Source: CALBPI01 sp038529355 | Lineage (GTDB): Bacteria; Pseudomonadota; Gammaproteobacteria; Steroidobacterales; Woeseiaceae | Assembly (NCBI GenBank): GCA_038529355.1 | Contig: JBCBDU010000004.1 | Span: 75,472-139,471, forward strand | Direction: 5' to 3' | DNA length: 64,000 nt | Shown: in pieces, positions 17,766-27,621 of the stretch | Layout of the letters: the number at the start of each line of letters is the position of its first letter | Numbering within the stretch: the first letter of the stretch is position 1 | Translations under genes and position numbers: made by a program | The notes under the pieces: model-generated | What the model saw: only the letters and a program-made list of their open reading frames with translations | What the model was told of the DNA's origin: nothing | Database searches by the model: none

Positions 17766-19061
17766 TTAGCTGGCGCCGTGACCGACCTCGCGCCGGGCCT
17801 GCGCGCTACCGCTCGCATAGACCGGGAATCGCGCGCACAACGCAAGCACTTCACTGCGGATACGCGACTGCCGCACCTCGTCGGTGATGTCGTCGAGAAT
17901 ATCGGCAATCCAGCCGGCCAGCTGCGCCGACTCTTCAAGGCCGAAACCGCGGGTCGTAATCGCCGGCGTACCGATGCGTAAACCACTCGTCACGAACGGC
18001 GAGCGCGGATCACCGGGCACGGTATTCATATTGACGGTGATGTTGGCTGCATGCAGCGCCGCGTCAGCGTCTTTGCCGGTAATGTCCTTGTCAATCAGGT
18101 CGACTAGGAACAAATGATTGTCGGTGCCGCCGGAGACAATCTTGAAGCCCCGCGCCTGCAGCACGTCGGTCATCTTGCGTGCATTGGCAACAACCTGCTC
18201 CTGGTAGGCCTTGAACTCGGGCGCCAGTGCCTCCTTGTAGGCCACGGCCTTCGCCGCGATGACATGCATCAGCGGTCCACCCTGCGTACCCGGGAAGACG
18301 AGCGAGTTGAATTTTTTCGTCAATGCATCGTTCTTGCGCGCCAGAATCATGCCACCACGCGGCCCACGCAACGTCTTGTGCGTCGTTGTCGTCACGACGT
18401 CCGCATGCGGGATCGGCGACGGATAGACACCGGCAGCAACCAGCCCGGCCACGTGCGCCATATCAACGTGGAACAGCGCACCGCACGAGCGCGCGATCTC
18501 GGCCATGCGCGCCCAGTCGACCACGCGGGAGTAGGCGGAGAATCCGCCAATCAGCAACTTCGGCTGATGCTCATCAGCCAGACGCTGCATCTCGTCGTAA
18601 TCGATCAAGCCGTTCTCATCGACACCGTACTGCACCGCGTTGAACAGTTTGCCGGAAAAATTGACCTTGGCGCCGTGTGTCAGGTGACCACCATGCGTCA
18701 GGCTCATGCCCAGAATCGTGTCACCAGCATTTAGCAAGGCCAGATAAACCGCCGCGTTGGCTTGCGAGCCCGAGTGCGGTTGCACGTTGGCATAATCGGC
18801 ACCGAACAGCTCGCAGGCGCGATCCATCGCCAGCTGCTCGGCAATGTCGACATGTTCGCAGCCACCGTAGTAACGCTTGGACGGATAGCCCTCGGCGTAC
18901 TTGTTGGTCAATACCGAACCCTGCGCTTCGAGCACCCGCGGGCTCGCATAGTTCTCGGACGCGATCAGCTCAATGTGCTGCTCCTGGCGCACAGACTCGG
19001 CGCACATCGCCGTAGCCAGCTCATCATCAAACCCGTCAATCGTGACATCATCGGTGAACAT
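17766..19061 (-). CDS. glyA: Serine hydroxymethyltransferase
   Basis: GlyA is a PLP enzyme that interconverts serine and glycine while charging tetrahydrofolate with one-carbon units. The 431-residue protein shows HIELIASENYASPRVLEAQGS, YAEGYPSKRYYGGC and the PLP-lysine motif VVTTTTHKTLRGPRGG. The C-terminal TRGFGLEESAQLAGWI block is also typical. It is the first gene of the minus-strand nrdR-rib-nusB-thiL-pgpA run and is divergent from ettA, with a 185-base gap that must hold both promoters. Confidence 0.97.
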   Translation of the reverse strand: MFTDDVTIDGFDDELATAMCAESVRQEQHIELIASENYASPRVLEAQGSVLTNKYAEGYPSKRYYGGCEHVDIAEQLAMDRACELFGADYANVQPHSGSQANAAVYLALLNAGDTILGMSLTHGGHLTHGAKVNFSGKLFNAVQYGVDENGLIDYDEMQRLADEHQPKLLIGGFSAYSRVVDWARMAEIARSCGALFHVDMAHVAGLVAAGVYPSPIPHADVVTTTTHKTLRGPRGGMILARKNDALTKKFNSLVFPGTQGGPLMHVIAAKAVAYKEALAPEFKAYQEQVVANARKMTDVLQARGFKIVSGGTDNHLFLVDLIDKDITGKDADAALHAANITVNMNTVPGDPRSPFVTSGLRIGTPAITTRGFGLEESAQLAGWIADILDDITDEVRQSRIRSEVLALCARFPVYASGSAQARREVGHGAS

Positions 19062-19246
19062 GGGGGTGACCTCAAAGGTGTTGTCGCATCGAAGCTGCCA
19101 GTGTACCTGAGCGTCGTGAGCCGCGCAGCAGCCGGCGGCGGCTACGCGCTGGTCGAAGCGGTCGCATTCGGTGATAAACTTGCACGCAGCCAGTACAACA
19201 CTACGGCCTGTTTCCAGTCACCTACCGAGCGAGTTGCAACACTGCC

Positions 19247-20920
19247 ATGGCGCAATACATTTACACGATGAACCGCGTGTCCAAGATCGTTCCGCCGAAG
19301 CGGCAGATCTTGCGCGACATCTCCCTGTCGTTTTTCCCCGGCGCGAAGATCGGCGTACTTGGCCTGAACGGCTCCGGCAAATCCTCGTTGCTGCGCATTA
19401 TGGCCGGCGAAGACTCCTCGTTTGACGGCGAGGCGCGACCGCAGCCTGGCATCAACATCGGCTACCTGCCGCAGGAGCCACAACTAGACGAAAGCAAAGA
19501 CGTGCGTGGCAACGTTGAAGAAGGTGTCGGCGAGGTCAAGGCATTGCTGGTTCGGTTTAACGAGATCAGCAATCGTTTTGCCGAGCCGATGGAAGACGAT
19601 GAGATGACAGCGTTGCTCGAGGAGCAAGGCAAGCTGCAGGACCGTATCGAAGCTGCCGACGGCTGGGAGCTTGAGCGCACGCTGGACATCGCCGCCGACG
19701 CGCTGCGACTGCCGCCGTGGGACGCCGATGTCAGCAAGCTGTCCGGCGGTGAGCGGCGGCGCGTCGCGCTATGCCGCCTATTGCTGTCGAAACCGGACAT
19801 GCTGCTGCTCGACGAGCCGACCAACCATCTGGATGCCGAGTCGGTTGCGTGGCTGGAGCGTTTTCTGGAGGAGTATCCGGGCACCGTAATCGCCGTCACC
19901 CATGATCGCTACTTCCTGGATAACGTCGCCGGCTGGATTCTGGAACTTGATCGCGGTCACGGCATTCCATGGGAAGGCAACTACAGCTCCTGGCTGGAGC
20001 AAAAGCAGGCACGACTGGCTACCGAGGAGCGCTCGGAGGCGGCGAGGCAGAAAGCGATGCAACAGGAATTGGAATGGGTGCGTAGCAATCCCAAAGGTCG
20101 GCAGGCCAAAGCCAAGGCGCGCCTGAAGCGATTTGCAGAACTGTCGTCGCAGGAATACCAAAAACGCAACGAGACCAACGAGATCTATATCCCGCCAGGC
20201 CCGCGGCTTGGCGATGTGGTGGTCGAGGTGCAGGAGGTGCGCAAGGCGTTCGGCGAGAAGCTGTTAGTCGACGATTTGTCGTTTCAGCTGCCACCCGGTG
20301 GCATCGTCGGCGTCATCGGTCCGAACGGCGCGGGCAAAACCACGCTGTTTCGTATGATCAGCGGACAGGCCGAACCGGACTCGGGCTCCATCAAACTGGG
20401 CAGCACTGTTATCCCCGCCTACGTCGATCAATCGCGCGACTCGCTGGACGACAACAAAACCGTTTGGGAGGAAATCTCCGGCGGCCAGGACAACATCGTC
20501 ATTGGTAACTACGAAGTGAGCTCGCGCGCCTATGTCGGCCGCTTTAATTTCCGCGGCGCCGATCAGCAAAAGAAGATTGGTCTACTGTCGGGCGGTGAGC
20601 GCAATCGCGTGCATTTAGCGAAAGTACTGCGCGCCGGCGGCAATCTGCTGATGCTCGATGAGCCCACCAACGATCTGGATGTTGAAACGCTGCGCGCGCT
20701 CGAAGCCGCGCTGCTCGAATTCCCCGGCTCCGCTGTGGTCATCTCGCATGATCGCTGGTTCCTCGATCGTATCGCCACGCATATCCTGGCGTTCGAGGGC
20801 GACAGCAAGGCCGAGTTTTTCGCCGGCAACTTCGCCGACTATGTCGCGGATCGACAACGGCGGCTGGGCGATGATGCGATGAAGCCGAGCCGGATCAAAT
20901 ACAAGCGACTGAGCAGTTGA
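19247..20920 (+). CDS. ettA: Energy-dependent translational throttle protein EttA (ABC-F)
   Basis: EttA is a soluble ABC-F ATPase that binds the ribosomal E site and gates the first elongation step by ATP/ADP ratio. The 557-residue protein has two ABC cassettes. Walker A motifs are GLNGSGKSS and GPNGAGKTT, signatures LSGGERRRVALCRLLL and LSGGERNRVHLAKVL, and Walker B motifs end in DEPTNHLD and DEPTNDLD. The arm and linker regions, and the start MAQYIYTMNRVSKIV, match EttA rather than Uup or YheS. Length is normal. Confidence 0.96.
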   Translation: MAQYIYTMNRVSKIVPPKRQILRDISLSFFPGAKIGVLGLNGSGKSSLLRIMAGEDSSFDGEARPQPGINIGYLPQEPQLDESKDVRGNVEEGVGEVKALLVRFNEISNRFAEPMEDDEMTALLEEQGKLQDRIEAADGWELERTLDIAADALRLPPWDADVSKLSGGERRRVALCRLLLSKPDMLLLDEPTNHLDAESVAWLERFLEEYPGTVIAVTHDRYFLDNVAGWILELDRGHGIPWEGNYSSWLEQKQARLATEERSEAARQKAMQQELEWVRSNPKGRQAKAKARLKRFAELSSQEYQKRNETNEIYIPPGPRLGDVVVEVQEVRKAFGEKLLVDDLSFQLPPGGIVGVIGPNGAGKTTLFRMISGQAEPDSGSIKLGSTVIPAYVDQSRDSLDDNKTVWEEISGGQDNIVIGNYEVSSRAYVGRFNFRGADQQKKIGLLSGGERNRVHLAKVLRAGGNLLMLDEPTNDLDVETLRALEAALLEFPGSAVVISHDRWFLDRIATHILAFEGDSKAEFFAGNFADYVADRQRRLGDDAMKPSRIKYKRLSS

Positions 20921-20927
20921 TCCGCGC

Positions 20928-21572
20928 ATGTTGATACGCGAACACCATAGCCTGCAGCAGTTGCTCGAGCATGCACTCAAGCGCCGCTGCCCGCATTGCG
21001 ACGTCTTCGCACATATGGCGCTGCAAAGCACGCCATCCTGGCAGTCGCTGATGGACCAGCGTCCGAGTCGACTCGGCGTCGTCGCCGTTTGTCCGTCGTG
21101 CTCGCTGCCGGTTTTTTTCACCAGCGATCCGCTGCGCTACGCTGAAGACCACATTTCGATGGCCGGAGAGTTGCAACCGGTCGTGACGCCACGCCAGCGC
21201 ATGGATTTGAACTTCCTGCCTGCCGCGTTGCGTGATTTGGTCGACGAAGTGCTCGGTTGCTTTGCCGATGGCCATTGGCAGGCAGTGGCACTGCTTGCAC
21301 ATCGTATCGCTACCGCTGCCGCGAGGGATCTTGGCGGCAACGGCAAGCTGACCATTTTCAACGCCGTTGCCGACGCGGCAGAAATGGCGTCAATCGAAAA
21401 ACCGCTGCTGCGGCTGTGCCAACACATTTTGTTTGATCTGGACGACGATGACGAAGTGCCAGCGCTCAATCGCACCCAGGCGACCGTGTTGATGGCGCTG
21501 CTGCGCGATTTTCTCGATCAAATTTTTGTACGCTCGGGCAACCTCAAGCGCGCGGCGCGCGCTGTGCGCTAG
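20928..21572 (+). CDS. Uncharacterised zinc-ribbon protein (possibly DUF4145-like)
   Basis: I do not recognise this 214-residue protein with certainty. It has two CxxC pairs, CPHC (21-24) and CPSC (55-58), that should form a treble-clef or zinc-ribbon unit. An all-helical C-terminal region (about 85-214) follows, ending in a basic NLKRAARAVR. This combination recalls DUF4145-type proteins. It starts 7 bases after ettA, suggesting co-expression, and ends 4 bases from the convergent purL. There is no signal peptide or membrane segment, so it is likely cytosolic. Function is unknown. Confidence 0.7.
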   Translation: MLIREHHSLQQLLEHALKRRCPHCDVFAHMALQSTPSWQSLMDQRPSRLGVVAVCPSCSLPVFFTSDPLRYAEDHISMAGELQPVVTPRQRMDLNFLPAALRDLVDEVLGCFADGHWQAVALLAHRIATAAARDLGGNGKLTIFNAVADAAEMASIEKPLLRLCQHILFDLDDDDEVPALNRTQATVLMALLRDFLDQIFVRSGNLKRAARAVR

Positions 21573-21576
21573 CGCA

Positions 21577-24500
21577 TCAGTCGAGCGCGGCGCGAGCATT
21601 CAGGAACAGGCGTAGCCACGGCGCGTCTTCCCCCCAGCCATCAGGCCGCCAACTGTGCTGCACGCTGCGCACGACACGCTCGGGGTGCGGCATGCTGATC
21701 GCGACCCGCCCATCGGCGCTGGTCAACATCGCAACAGCGTCTTCGGAGCCATTCGGGTTGGCAGGGTAGCGCTGCGCAAGCGCGCCGCGTCCATCCACAT
21801 AACGCGCTGCGATTTTGCAATCAGCGCTCGTCTTGCCGCTCACGAACTGCGCCCTGCCCTCCGCATGCGACACGACGACCGGCAGTCGGGCACCCGCCAT
21901 TTGATCGAACCAGGGTCCGCCCGCCGCAAACACTTCGACCTGCGACAGACGCGCCTCGAATTGTGCCGAGCGGTTGTGCCCAAAACGTGGCCACGCCTCA
22001 CTGCCAGGAATCAGCGCCGTCAGTTGCGACAGCATCTGGCAACCATTGCAGACGCCTAACGTTAACGTATCGGAGCGTTGGAAGAATGCCGCGAAAGCAT
22101 CGGTCAATGCCGGCACGTACAGAATCGACTTGGCCCAACCGCCACCGGCGCCCAACACATCGCCATAGGAGAAACCACCGCACGCTGCCAGCGCCTGAAA
22201 ATCTGCCAAATCAACGCGGCCGTGCTCAATGTCACTCATATGCACATCGACGGCATCAAAACCGGCCGCGACGAACGCCGCTGCCATTTCACGCTGACTG
22301 TTAACACCTTGCTCACGCACAATCGCAACGTTCGGTTTGGCGCCACGAATGATGCGCGGGGCACCGATCTCGAAGGGCACATACGCACCTAGCCCCGGAT
22401 CGCCATCATCAGCGATTGACTCGTAAGCCTCGGCCGCCGTTGTCGGGTTGTCGCGCAGCGCTTGCATCCGGAAACTGGTTTCTGACCAGCGCAGTTGCAG
22501 ATCGCGTCGCGCGCGCTCGAAAACGACCTCACCCTGCGCACGCAAAGTCAGCGCCGGTGTTTGTTGCAGGCCACCGAGCACATGGCAACACGCGCCCAGT
22601 CCATGCGCGCGCAGTACGTCCATCGCCGCTTGCGCATCGCGCACCTGCAACACAGCGCCGGGCGCCTCATTGAATAGCCACGTCAACGCATCGCCAATGG
22701 CGGTCGGCACGGTCAGATCCAGGCCCAGACGCGCCGCAAACAGCATCTCGCACAGGCTGACAAAAAAGCCGCCATCACCGCGGTCGTGATAGGCCAATAC
22801 AAGCTCGCTGTCGCGCAGCTCGCGCATGGCTGCAACCAATCCACGCAGCGCGTGCGCGGAAATCAGGTCTGCACAGGCCCCACCCTGGCGCTGCCACACC
22901 TGCGCCAGCGCGCTGCGACCCAGCCCCGATGCTGCACTGCCAAGGTCAATGCTGAGCAGCGCGCTGCCGGCAACATTGCGCAGCTCGGGCGTCAACGTGC
23001 GCCGCACATCGCCGACTGGCGCGAATGCCGTCACGACCAGCGACACCGGTGCGGTGACACTGCGTGACTCGCCGTCGTGCTGCCACGATGTATGCATTGA
23101 CAAAGAGTCCTTGCCAACAGGTACCGCAATGCCGAGCTCGGGACACAGCTCGCGCCCGACCACATGGACCGCATCAAATAACGCGGCATCTTCGCCAGGC
23201 TGGCCGGCCGCAGCCATCCAGTTCGCGGACAACTTAATGTCGCCGATCGCGCGGACGTCGGCCGCTATGATGTTGGTGATCGCCTCGGCAATTGCCAGAC
23301 GGGCTGCAGCAGCAGGCGCCTCGCAAGCAACCGGCGTACGCTCACCCATCGCCATCGCCTCGCCGGCGAATGCCGTATGCGACGCTGCGGTCACCGCGAC
23401 ATCGGCAACCGGTATCTGCCAGCGCCCAACGAGTTGGTCACGGCAGGTGTTGCCACCGACGGTTCGATCGCCGATATGAATCAGGAAACTTTTGTCAGCA
23501 ACGCATGGCAATGCGAGCACGCGATGCCAGGCATCATCCAGCGACACGTCGGAAAAGTCATCGCTGCCCGTTGAACGTTCAGTGCGCTGCACATCGCGCA
23601 GCAATTTCGGCGTATTGCCAAGCAGCAACGACATCGGCAGATCGACGGGTGGCCGCGGCGATCCGGCATCGTGCACGACGATGTCTGGCGCCTGTTGCAA
23701 CACACCCAACTCGGCGAACGGGCAGCGTTCACGCTCACAGATAGCGCGGAACGCCGCGAGTCGATCCGGCTCGATCAGCAGCACATAGCGCTCCTGGGAT
23801 TCGTTGCACCACAGCTCCATCGGGCTCATCGACGGCTCATCGCTGGGCACCTGATCCAGATCGAAAATGCCGCCCAGCGCGGAATGATCGACGGCTTCGG
23901 GCACAGCGTTCGACAAGCCACCTGCCCCCACATCGTGAATCAACGCAATCGGGTTATCGGCAGCCAGCGCCCGACACTGGTCGATGACCGCCTGCGCGCG
24001 CCGCTGCATTTCCGGATTGCCACGTTGCACCGAAGCAAAATCCAGCGCCGCGTCACTGGCCCCGCTGCTAACGCTGGATGCGGCGCCGCCGCCCAGTCCG
24101 ATCAGCATTGCCGGCCCGCCCAGCACCACCAACACACTGCCCGGCTCTACATCGCGCTTCAGTGCGTGCTCGCGGTGTACGTTGCCAAGCCCGCCGGCAA
24201 TCATGATCGGCTTGTGATAGCCCCACCAGCGATCAGGCGTCTCGCGCGCTGCAACGAACGTGCGAAAGTAGCCGCCCAGATTCGGCCGGCCGAATTCGTT
24301 ATTGAACGCAGCCGCGCCCAGCGGACCTTGCGTCATGATTTCGAACGACGAAACGATGCGCTCGGGCTTGCCAATGGCGTGTTCCCACGGTTGCGGCCAA
24401 TCAGGCACCTGCAAATCCGAGACACTGAAACCAACCAGACCTGCCTTCGGCGTGGCACCCAAACCGGTTGCCCCTTCATCGCGAATCTCGCCACCGGCGC

Positions 24501-25440
24501 CAGTTGCAGCGCCGGCAAATGGCGCAATCGCCGTTGGATGATTGTGGGTTTCGACCTTGATCGCGATATCGAGCGGGCCGTCTACTAACGTATAGCGACC
24601 ATCGCTGCCAACCGTCAATGTGCCGACGTCCGGCCCGGCCAAAACGGCCGCGTTGTCGGAGTAGGCACTGACGACGCCGTCGGGCGATTGCGTGGTCGTA
24701 TTGCGGATCATTGCAAACAGCGACTCCGCTTGCGGCTGCCCTTCGATGCGCCAGTCGGCATTGAAAATCTTGTGCCGGCAATGCTCGGAATTGGCCTGCG
24801 CGAACATCATCAGTTCTGTATCGGTGGGGTCGCGGTGCAAGGCTGAAAACTCGCGCGCAAGATAGTCGATTTCCGCCTCCGACAACGCAAGGCCCAGCGT
24901 TTGGTTGGCTTGCGCCAGCGCAGCGGTCGGATCATCGCCCAGCGCTATTTCGTGCAACGTCTTTTGGGGCACGGCACCGAACAGCGCACTGGCTGCGGCA
25001 CCGGGCGCAAAACTGCTTTGGGTCATGCGATCAAACAGCAGCGGCGCAAGCGCGGCCAACTGCGCAGCATCAACACCATCGATTCGAAAACGGGTCAGGC
25101 GCTCCACGCGCACGACAGGGTGCAGACCGCAACGATGCACGATGTCCGTTGCTTTACTTGACCAGGGTGAAATCGTCCCCGGACGTGGTCCGACGTCAAC
25201 GCAACCCGTCTCGTCCCACAGCGTATGAGCGCGCTTGTCACACAGCACATCGCGCAGCGTCGTAGACAGCTGTGCATCCGGCGTCTCGCTGAACGCGACC
25301 AAAAACACCGTCTGCGCGGCGACCGATTCGACGCCGGCATTAGCGGCCTGCAATCGGGCCTTTAACTGCTCGACCTGAAACGGGGTCAGCGCGTCATCGC
25401 CAGGGAAAATCTCGAATGCGTAAGCTGCTTGCTGTGCCAT
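21577..25440 (-). CDS. purL: Phosphoribosylformylglycinamidine synthase
   Basis: PurL makes FGAM from FGAR, glutamine and ATP in purine synthesis. At 1287 residues this is the large, single-chain form typical of Gammaproteobacteria. It has an N-terminal PurS-like domain, two PurM-like halves (MMFAQANSEHCRHKIFNADW near 208 and VETHNHPTAIAPFAGAATG near 295), and a C-terminal glutamine amidotransferase from about 1030. The amidotransferase nucleophile Cys is in GVCNGCQMLSQL (about 1130), and the His/Glu pair is in MPHPERVV (about 1250). All catalytic blocks look intact. It is monocistronic here. Confidence 0.97.
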   Translation of the reverse strand: MAQQAAYAFEIFPGDDALTPFQVEQLKARLQAANAGVESVAAQTVFLVAFSETPDAQLSTTLRDVLCDKRAHTLWDETGCVDVGPRPGTISPWSSKATDIVHRCGLHPVVRVERLTRFRIDGVDAAQLAALAPLLFDRMTQSSFAPGAAASALFGAVPQKTLHEIALGDDPTAALAQANQTLGLALSEAEIDYLAREFSALHRDPTDTELMMFAQANSEHCRHKIFNADWRIEGQPQAESLFAMIRNTTTQSPDGVVSAYSDNAAVLAGPDVGTLTVGSDGRYTLVDGPLDIAIKVETHNHPTAIAPFAGAATGAGGEIRDEGATGLGATPKAGLVGFSVSDLQVPDWPQPWEHAIGKPERIVSSFEIMTQGPLGAAAFNNEFGRPNLGGYFRTFVAARETPDRWWGYHKPIMIAGGLGNVHREHALKRDVEPGSVLVVLGGPAMLIGLGGGAASSVSSGASDAALDFASVQRGNPEMQRRAQAVIDQCRALAADNPIALIHDVGAGGLSNAVPEAVDHSALGGIFDLDQVPSDEPSMSPMELWCNESQERYVLLIEPDRLAAFRAICERERCPFAELGVLQQAPDIVVHDAGSPRPPVDLPMSLLLGNTPKLLRDVQRTERSTGSDDFSDVSLDDAWHRVLALPCVADKSFLIHIGDRTVGGNTCRDQLVGRWQIPVADVAVTAASHTAFAGEAMAMGERTPVACEAPAAAARLAIAEAITNIIAADVRAIGDIKLSANWMAAAGQPGEDAALFDAVHVVGRELCPELGIAVPVGKDSLSMHTSWQHDGESRSVTAPVSLVVTAFAPVGDVRRTLTPELRNVAGSALLSIDLGSAASGLGRSALAQVWQRQGGACADLISAHALRGLVAAMRELRDSELVLAYHDRGDGGFFVSLCEMLFAARLGLDLTVPTAIGDALTWLFNEAPGAVLQVRDAQAAMDVLRAHGLGACCHVLGGLQQTPALTLRAQGEVVFERARRDLQLRWSETSFRMQALRDNPTTAAEAYESIADDGDPGLGAYVPFEIGAPRIIRGAKPNVAIVREQGVNSQREMAAAFVAAGFDAVDVHMSDIEHGRVDLADFQALAACGGFSYGDVLGAGGGWAKSILYVPALTDAFAAFFQRSDTLTLGVCNGCQMLSQLTALIPGSEAWPRFGHNRSAQFEARLSQVEVFAAGGPWFDQMAGARLPVVVSHAEGRAQFVSGKTSADCKIAARYVDGRGALAQRYPANPNGSEDAVAMLTSADGRVAISMPHPERVVRSVQHSWRPDGWGEDAPWLRLFLNARAALD

Positions 25441-25500
25441 TGCCGCCGCGCTGCCGGAGTTGTGGAACGCGGATGATACCCGCCGTCGCAGCGCGCGTCT

Positions 25501-25824
25501 CTAGTCTGGCTTCACCGGCGGAAACGCTGGCGACGGAAACGGCGTGACATTGTCGCCCTTGAACTGGCTGATCTTGCTGACACCCTGCTTGTCGACCTCA
25601 TCAATGCGCAATACCGAGTGCAGCGGGATGAACGTGGTTGAAACGCCGGCAAACTCGGCCTTGATTTTTTCCTCGCTGGGATCAACGACAACGGACGTGC
25701 GCTCGCCGAATTTCAGACCCGAGACCTCGAGAAACCCGAACAGGGCACCCTGATTTACGCTTTCGGCATAAACCTCGTAGACTTTGCCCTGATTGACAAA
25801 AGCGATCCGAAACAGTGTTTTCAT
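25501..25824 (-). CDS. DUF1820 family protein
   Basis: This 107-residue protein matches the DUF1820 family known mainly from Gammaproteobacteria. Recognisable stretches are LFRIAFVNQGKVYEVYAESV, FLEVSGLKFGERTSVVVDP, EKIKAEFAGV and the HSVLRIDEVDKQGVSKI block. No catalytic motif is apparent, and the family has no established function that I know of. It should be cytosolic. ATG 25824 (MKTLFRIAF) follows GGAGTGG; an in-frame ATG 15 bases upstream is less likely. It is divergent from the FHA gene at 26008. Confidence 0.9.
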   Translation of the reverse strand: MKTLFRIAFVNQGKVYEVYAESVNQGALFGFLEVSGLKFGERTSVVVDPSEEKIKAEFAGVSTTFIPLHSVLRIDEVDKQGVSKISQFKGDNVTPFPSPAFPPVKPD

Positions 25825-26007
25825 CTTGGTCCACTCCACGACATGTGTCGATAATTGGAGACATTTGTTGACGGTTCAAGCGCCTGAGCGCACTTTTTTG
25901 GGTCATGCGGTTATGTAAATGTGATCAAATACCGACGAGCCATGCGGGTTTTGCGGATAATCACGGCCTATAACATCGAACGGTAAACTCGAGGATCGAC
26001 CTGCGGT

Positions 26008-27237
26008 ATGCAGCTTACGTTACAAGTCACCAATTCCATGCGCGATCAGCTCGGCGAGCAGTTCGAACATGTGTTCACCAGCAAGGGTGGCACAATTGGG
26101 CGCGCGCCACACAACGATTGGGTCCTGCCGGATCCAAAGCGTTTCGTGTCGAGCGTGCACGCCAGCATCGAAGCACGTGATGGTGGTTTCTATCTGGTCG
26201 ATACCAGCATGAATGGCGTCTACGTGGACGGCAGCAGCACGCCGCTGGGCCCAACCGCACCACAACGCCTGACCAACGGTCTTAAGCTGCGGATGGGCAA
26301 CTACCGCATGCGTGTTGTACACGTCGACGCCAACCTCAACAGTCAGCAGCAAACGCTGATGAGCGCCGATTTCTTCGAAGACGCAGCTAACCCCGAGCCA
26401 TCCGCGGAACTGTCGATCGAGCTGTTGGTCGAGGATGACATCGCGGACAGCATTGACCTGGAAGAACTGCTCGATGACCGGATCGCCTCCGCCAACATGT
26501 CGATGTTGACGCAGTCACCGCTGCGCGAGAATGCGCCCGCAGCAGATGTTCTGGAAGAACTGTCAGAAAGCACACAGCCGCATACGGCAACGGTACATCG
26601 ATTGCCCGGCGCACGGCGCAAGGCCGATGTTACCGGCGAGCGACGTGACGTTGCGACCTATCGAGCACTGTTAAAAGGCCTGGGCCTGGATCCGGCAACC
26701 TTCGAGGCACGCAATCCGAACGATGTGGCGTTCGCCATTGGCCAGTGCCTGCGCGCCAGTATCCAGGGTGTCAAGGCAATGAAGGCTGCGCGTGCGCGCG
26801 GCCGCCAGTCACTGGACGTTGCGCCGACCCAGCAAGACGTTGATGACCTGACGCCGACCGACATCACCGAAGACATCGCCGACTTGCTGCTGGGTCGCGG
26901 CCAGATTCATCGTAAGCCGGCTGAGAATATTGCCGACGATGTGCGCGCACTGATGCAGCACCAGCTTGCCATGCGCGAATCGGCTGCTGCCGCCACCAAC
27001 GAATTTCTCGATCAGCTGGAGCCTGATGCGCTGCAAGACAAGCTGACGGAGCTTGGCGGTGGCAAGGGTCTGTTCACGGCCTCGAAGAAGGCCAGTTTGT
27101 GGGATCAGTACTGCCGCTATTTTGAAGTGATCGCGATGCGCGATGACAATCAGCTACCGGCTTTCATCCGCGAGGAGATGGCGCGCGCGTACACGGCACG
27201 CCTGCAAACGCTGGCCAGCGCAGAACACGACGACTAG
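26008..27237 (+). CDS. FHA-domain protein of the type VI secretion TagH/ImpI kind (orphan)
   Basis: The 409-residue protein has an N-terminal FHA domain (about 10-105) with the phosphothreonine-binding residues in place: GGTIGRAPHNDW, SSVHAS and SMNGVYVDG. A long acidic linker (about 125-205) follows. The C-terminal domain (about 215-405), with YRALLKGLGLDPATFEARN, FAIGQCLRASIQGV and SLWDQYCRYFEVIA, resembles the C-terminal domain of type VI secretion FHA proteins. No other type VI gene lies in the window, so it may be an orphan adaptor. Its natural input would be a Thr-phosphorylated partner, and two Ser/Thr kinases occur in this window. No membrane segment is present. Confidence 0.85.
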   Translation: MQLTLQVTNSMRDQLGEQFEHVFTSKGGTIGRAPHNDWVLPDPKRFVSSVHASIEARDGGFYLVDTSMNGVYVDGSSTPLGPTAPQRLTNGLKLRMGNYRMRVVHVDANLNSQQQTLMSADFFEDAANPEPSAELSIELLVEDDIADSIDLEELLDDRIASANMSMLTQSPLRENAPAADVLEELSESTQPHTATVHRLPGARRKADVTGERRDVATYRALLKGLGLDPATFEARNPNDVAFAIGQCLRASIQGVKAMKAARARGRQSLDVAPTQQDVDDLTPTDITEDIADLLLGRGQIHRKPAENIADDVRALMQHQLAMRESAAAATNEFLDQLEPDALQDKLTELGGGKGLFTASKKASLWDQYCRYFEVIAMRDDNQLPAFIREEMARAYTARLQTLASAEHDD

Positions 27238-27264
27238 CGCCCCGACCCGCGGCCGGCGTACGAA

Positions 27265-27621
27265 TCAGCGCTGCGCAACGGCGCTCTGAAGCCCCTCAGA
27301 CAACTCGCGACGATGCTCGGCACGAGCGCGGCGTACGTGCTGACGGCAAGACGCCACATGCTGAGTGGCATGCGCCGAGTTCGAGCGTTGCCGCTCGGCG
27401 ATGTACAGATTCTGATTCTCCGACATGCCTGGCAAAACATTGTCCGCACGCGCTTGTTCCGCGAACCGGTTCTCCTGGAACGCACTCGCATGAGTGCCAA
27501 GATAATCATCGCCGCCACACAGCGCGTTTGACTGCAACGACGGATCGGATGCGCAACCGCTGACAGCCGCAATGATTGCGGTGATTGCTAGCGCGATATA
27601 CGGGTTTGGACGGTTGGACAT
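27265..27621 (-). CDS. Small hypothetical lipoprotein
   Basis: The 118-residue protein has a clear lipoprotein signal (ALAITAIIAAVSGC, lipid-modified Cys23, followed by ASDP). The start at 27621 is preceded by TAGGAG at a suitable distance. The mature part is rich in Asn, Gln, Arg and His, with three further cysteines or so, and has no family I recognise. After lipidation, Ala/Ser at +2 would allow transport to the outer membrane. It converges on the FHA gene with a 27-base gap. Confidence 0.72.
   Translation of the reverse strand: MSNRPNPYIALAITAIIAAVSGCASDPSLQSNALCGGDDYLGTHASAFQENRFAEQARADNVLPGMSENQNLYIAERQRSNSAHATQHVASCRQHVRRARAEHRRELSEGLQSAVAQR

Noticed and set aside
23671..24588. 305-codon plus-strand frame inside purL
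   Set aside because: It is antisense to conserved PurL motifs and has no homologous features.
25879..25901. GCGC-CTGA-GCGC hairpin with six T on the plus strand
   Set aside because: The stem is only four pairs and no plus-strand gene ends upstream, so it has nothing to terminate.
26008..27237. A type VI secretion cluster
   Set aside because: Only the FHA protein resembles a type VI component; no sheath, baseplate or membrane-complex gene is in the window.
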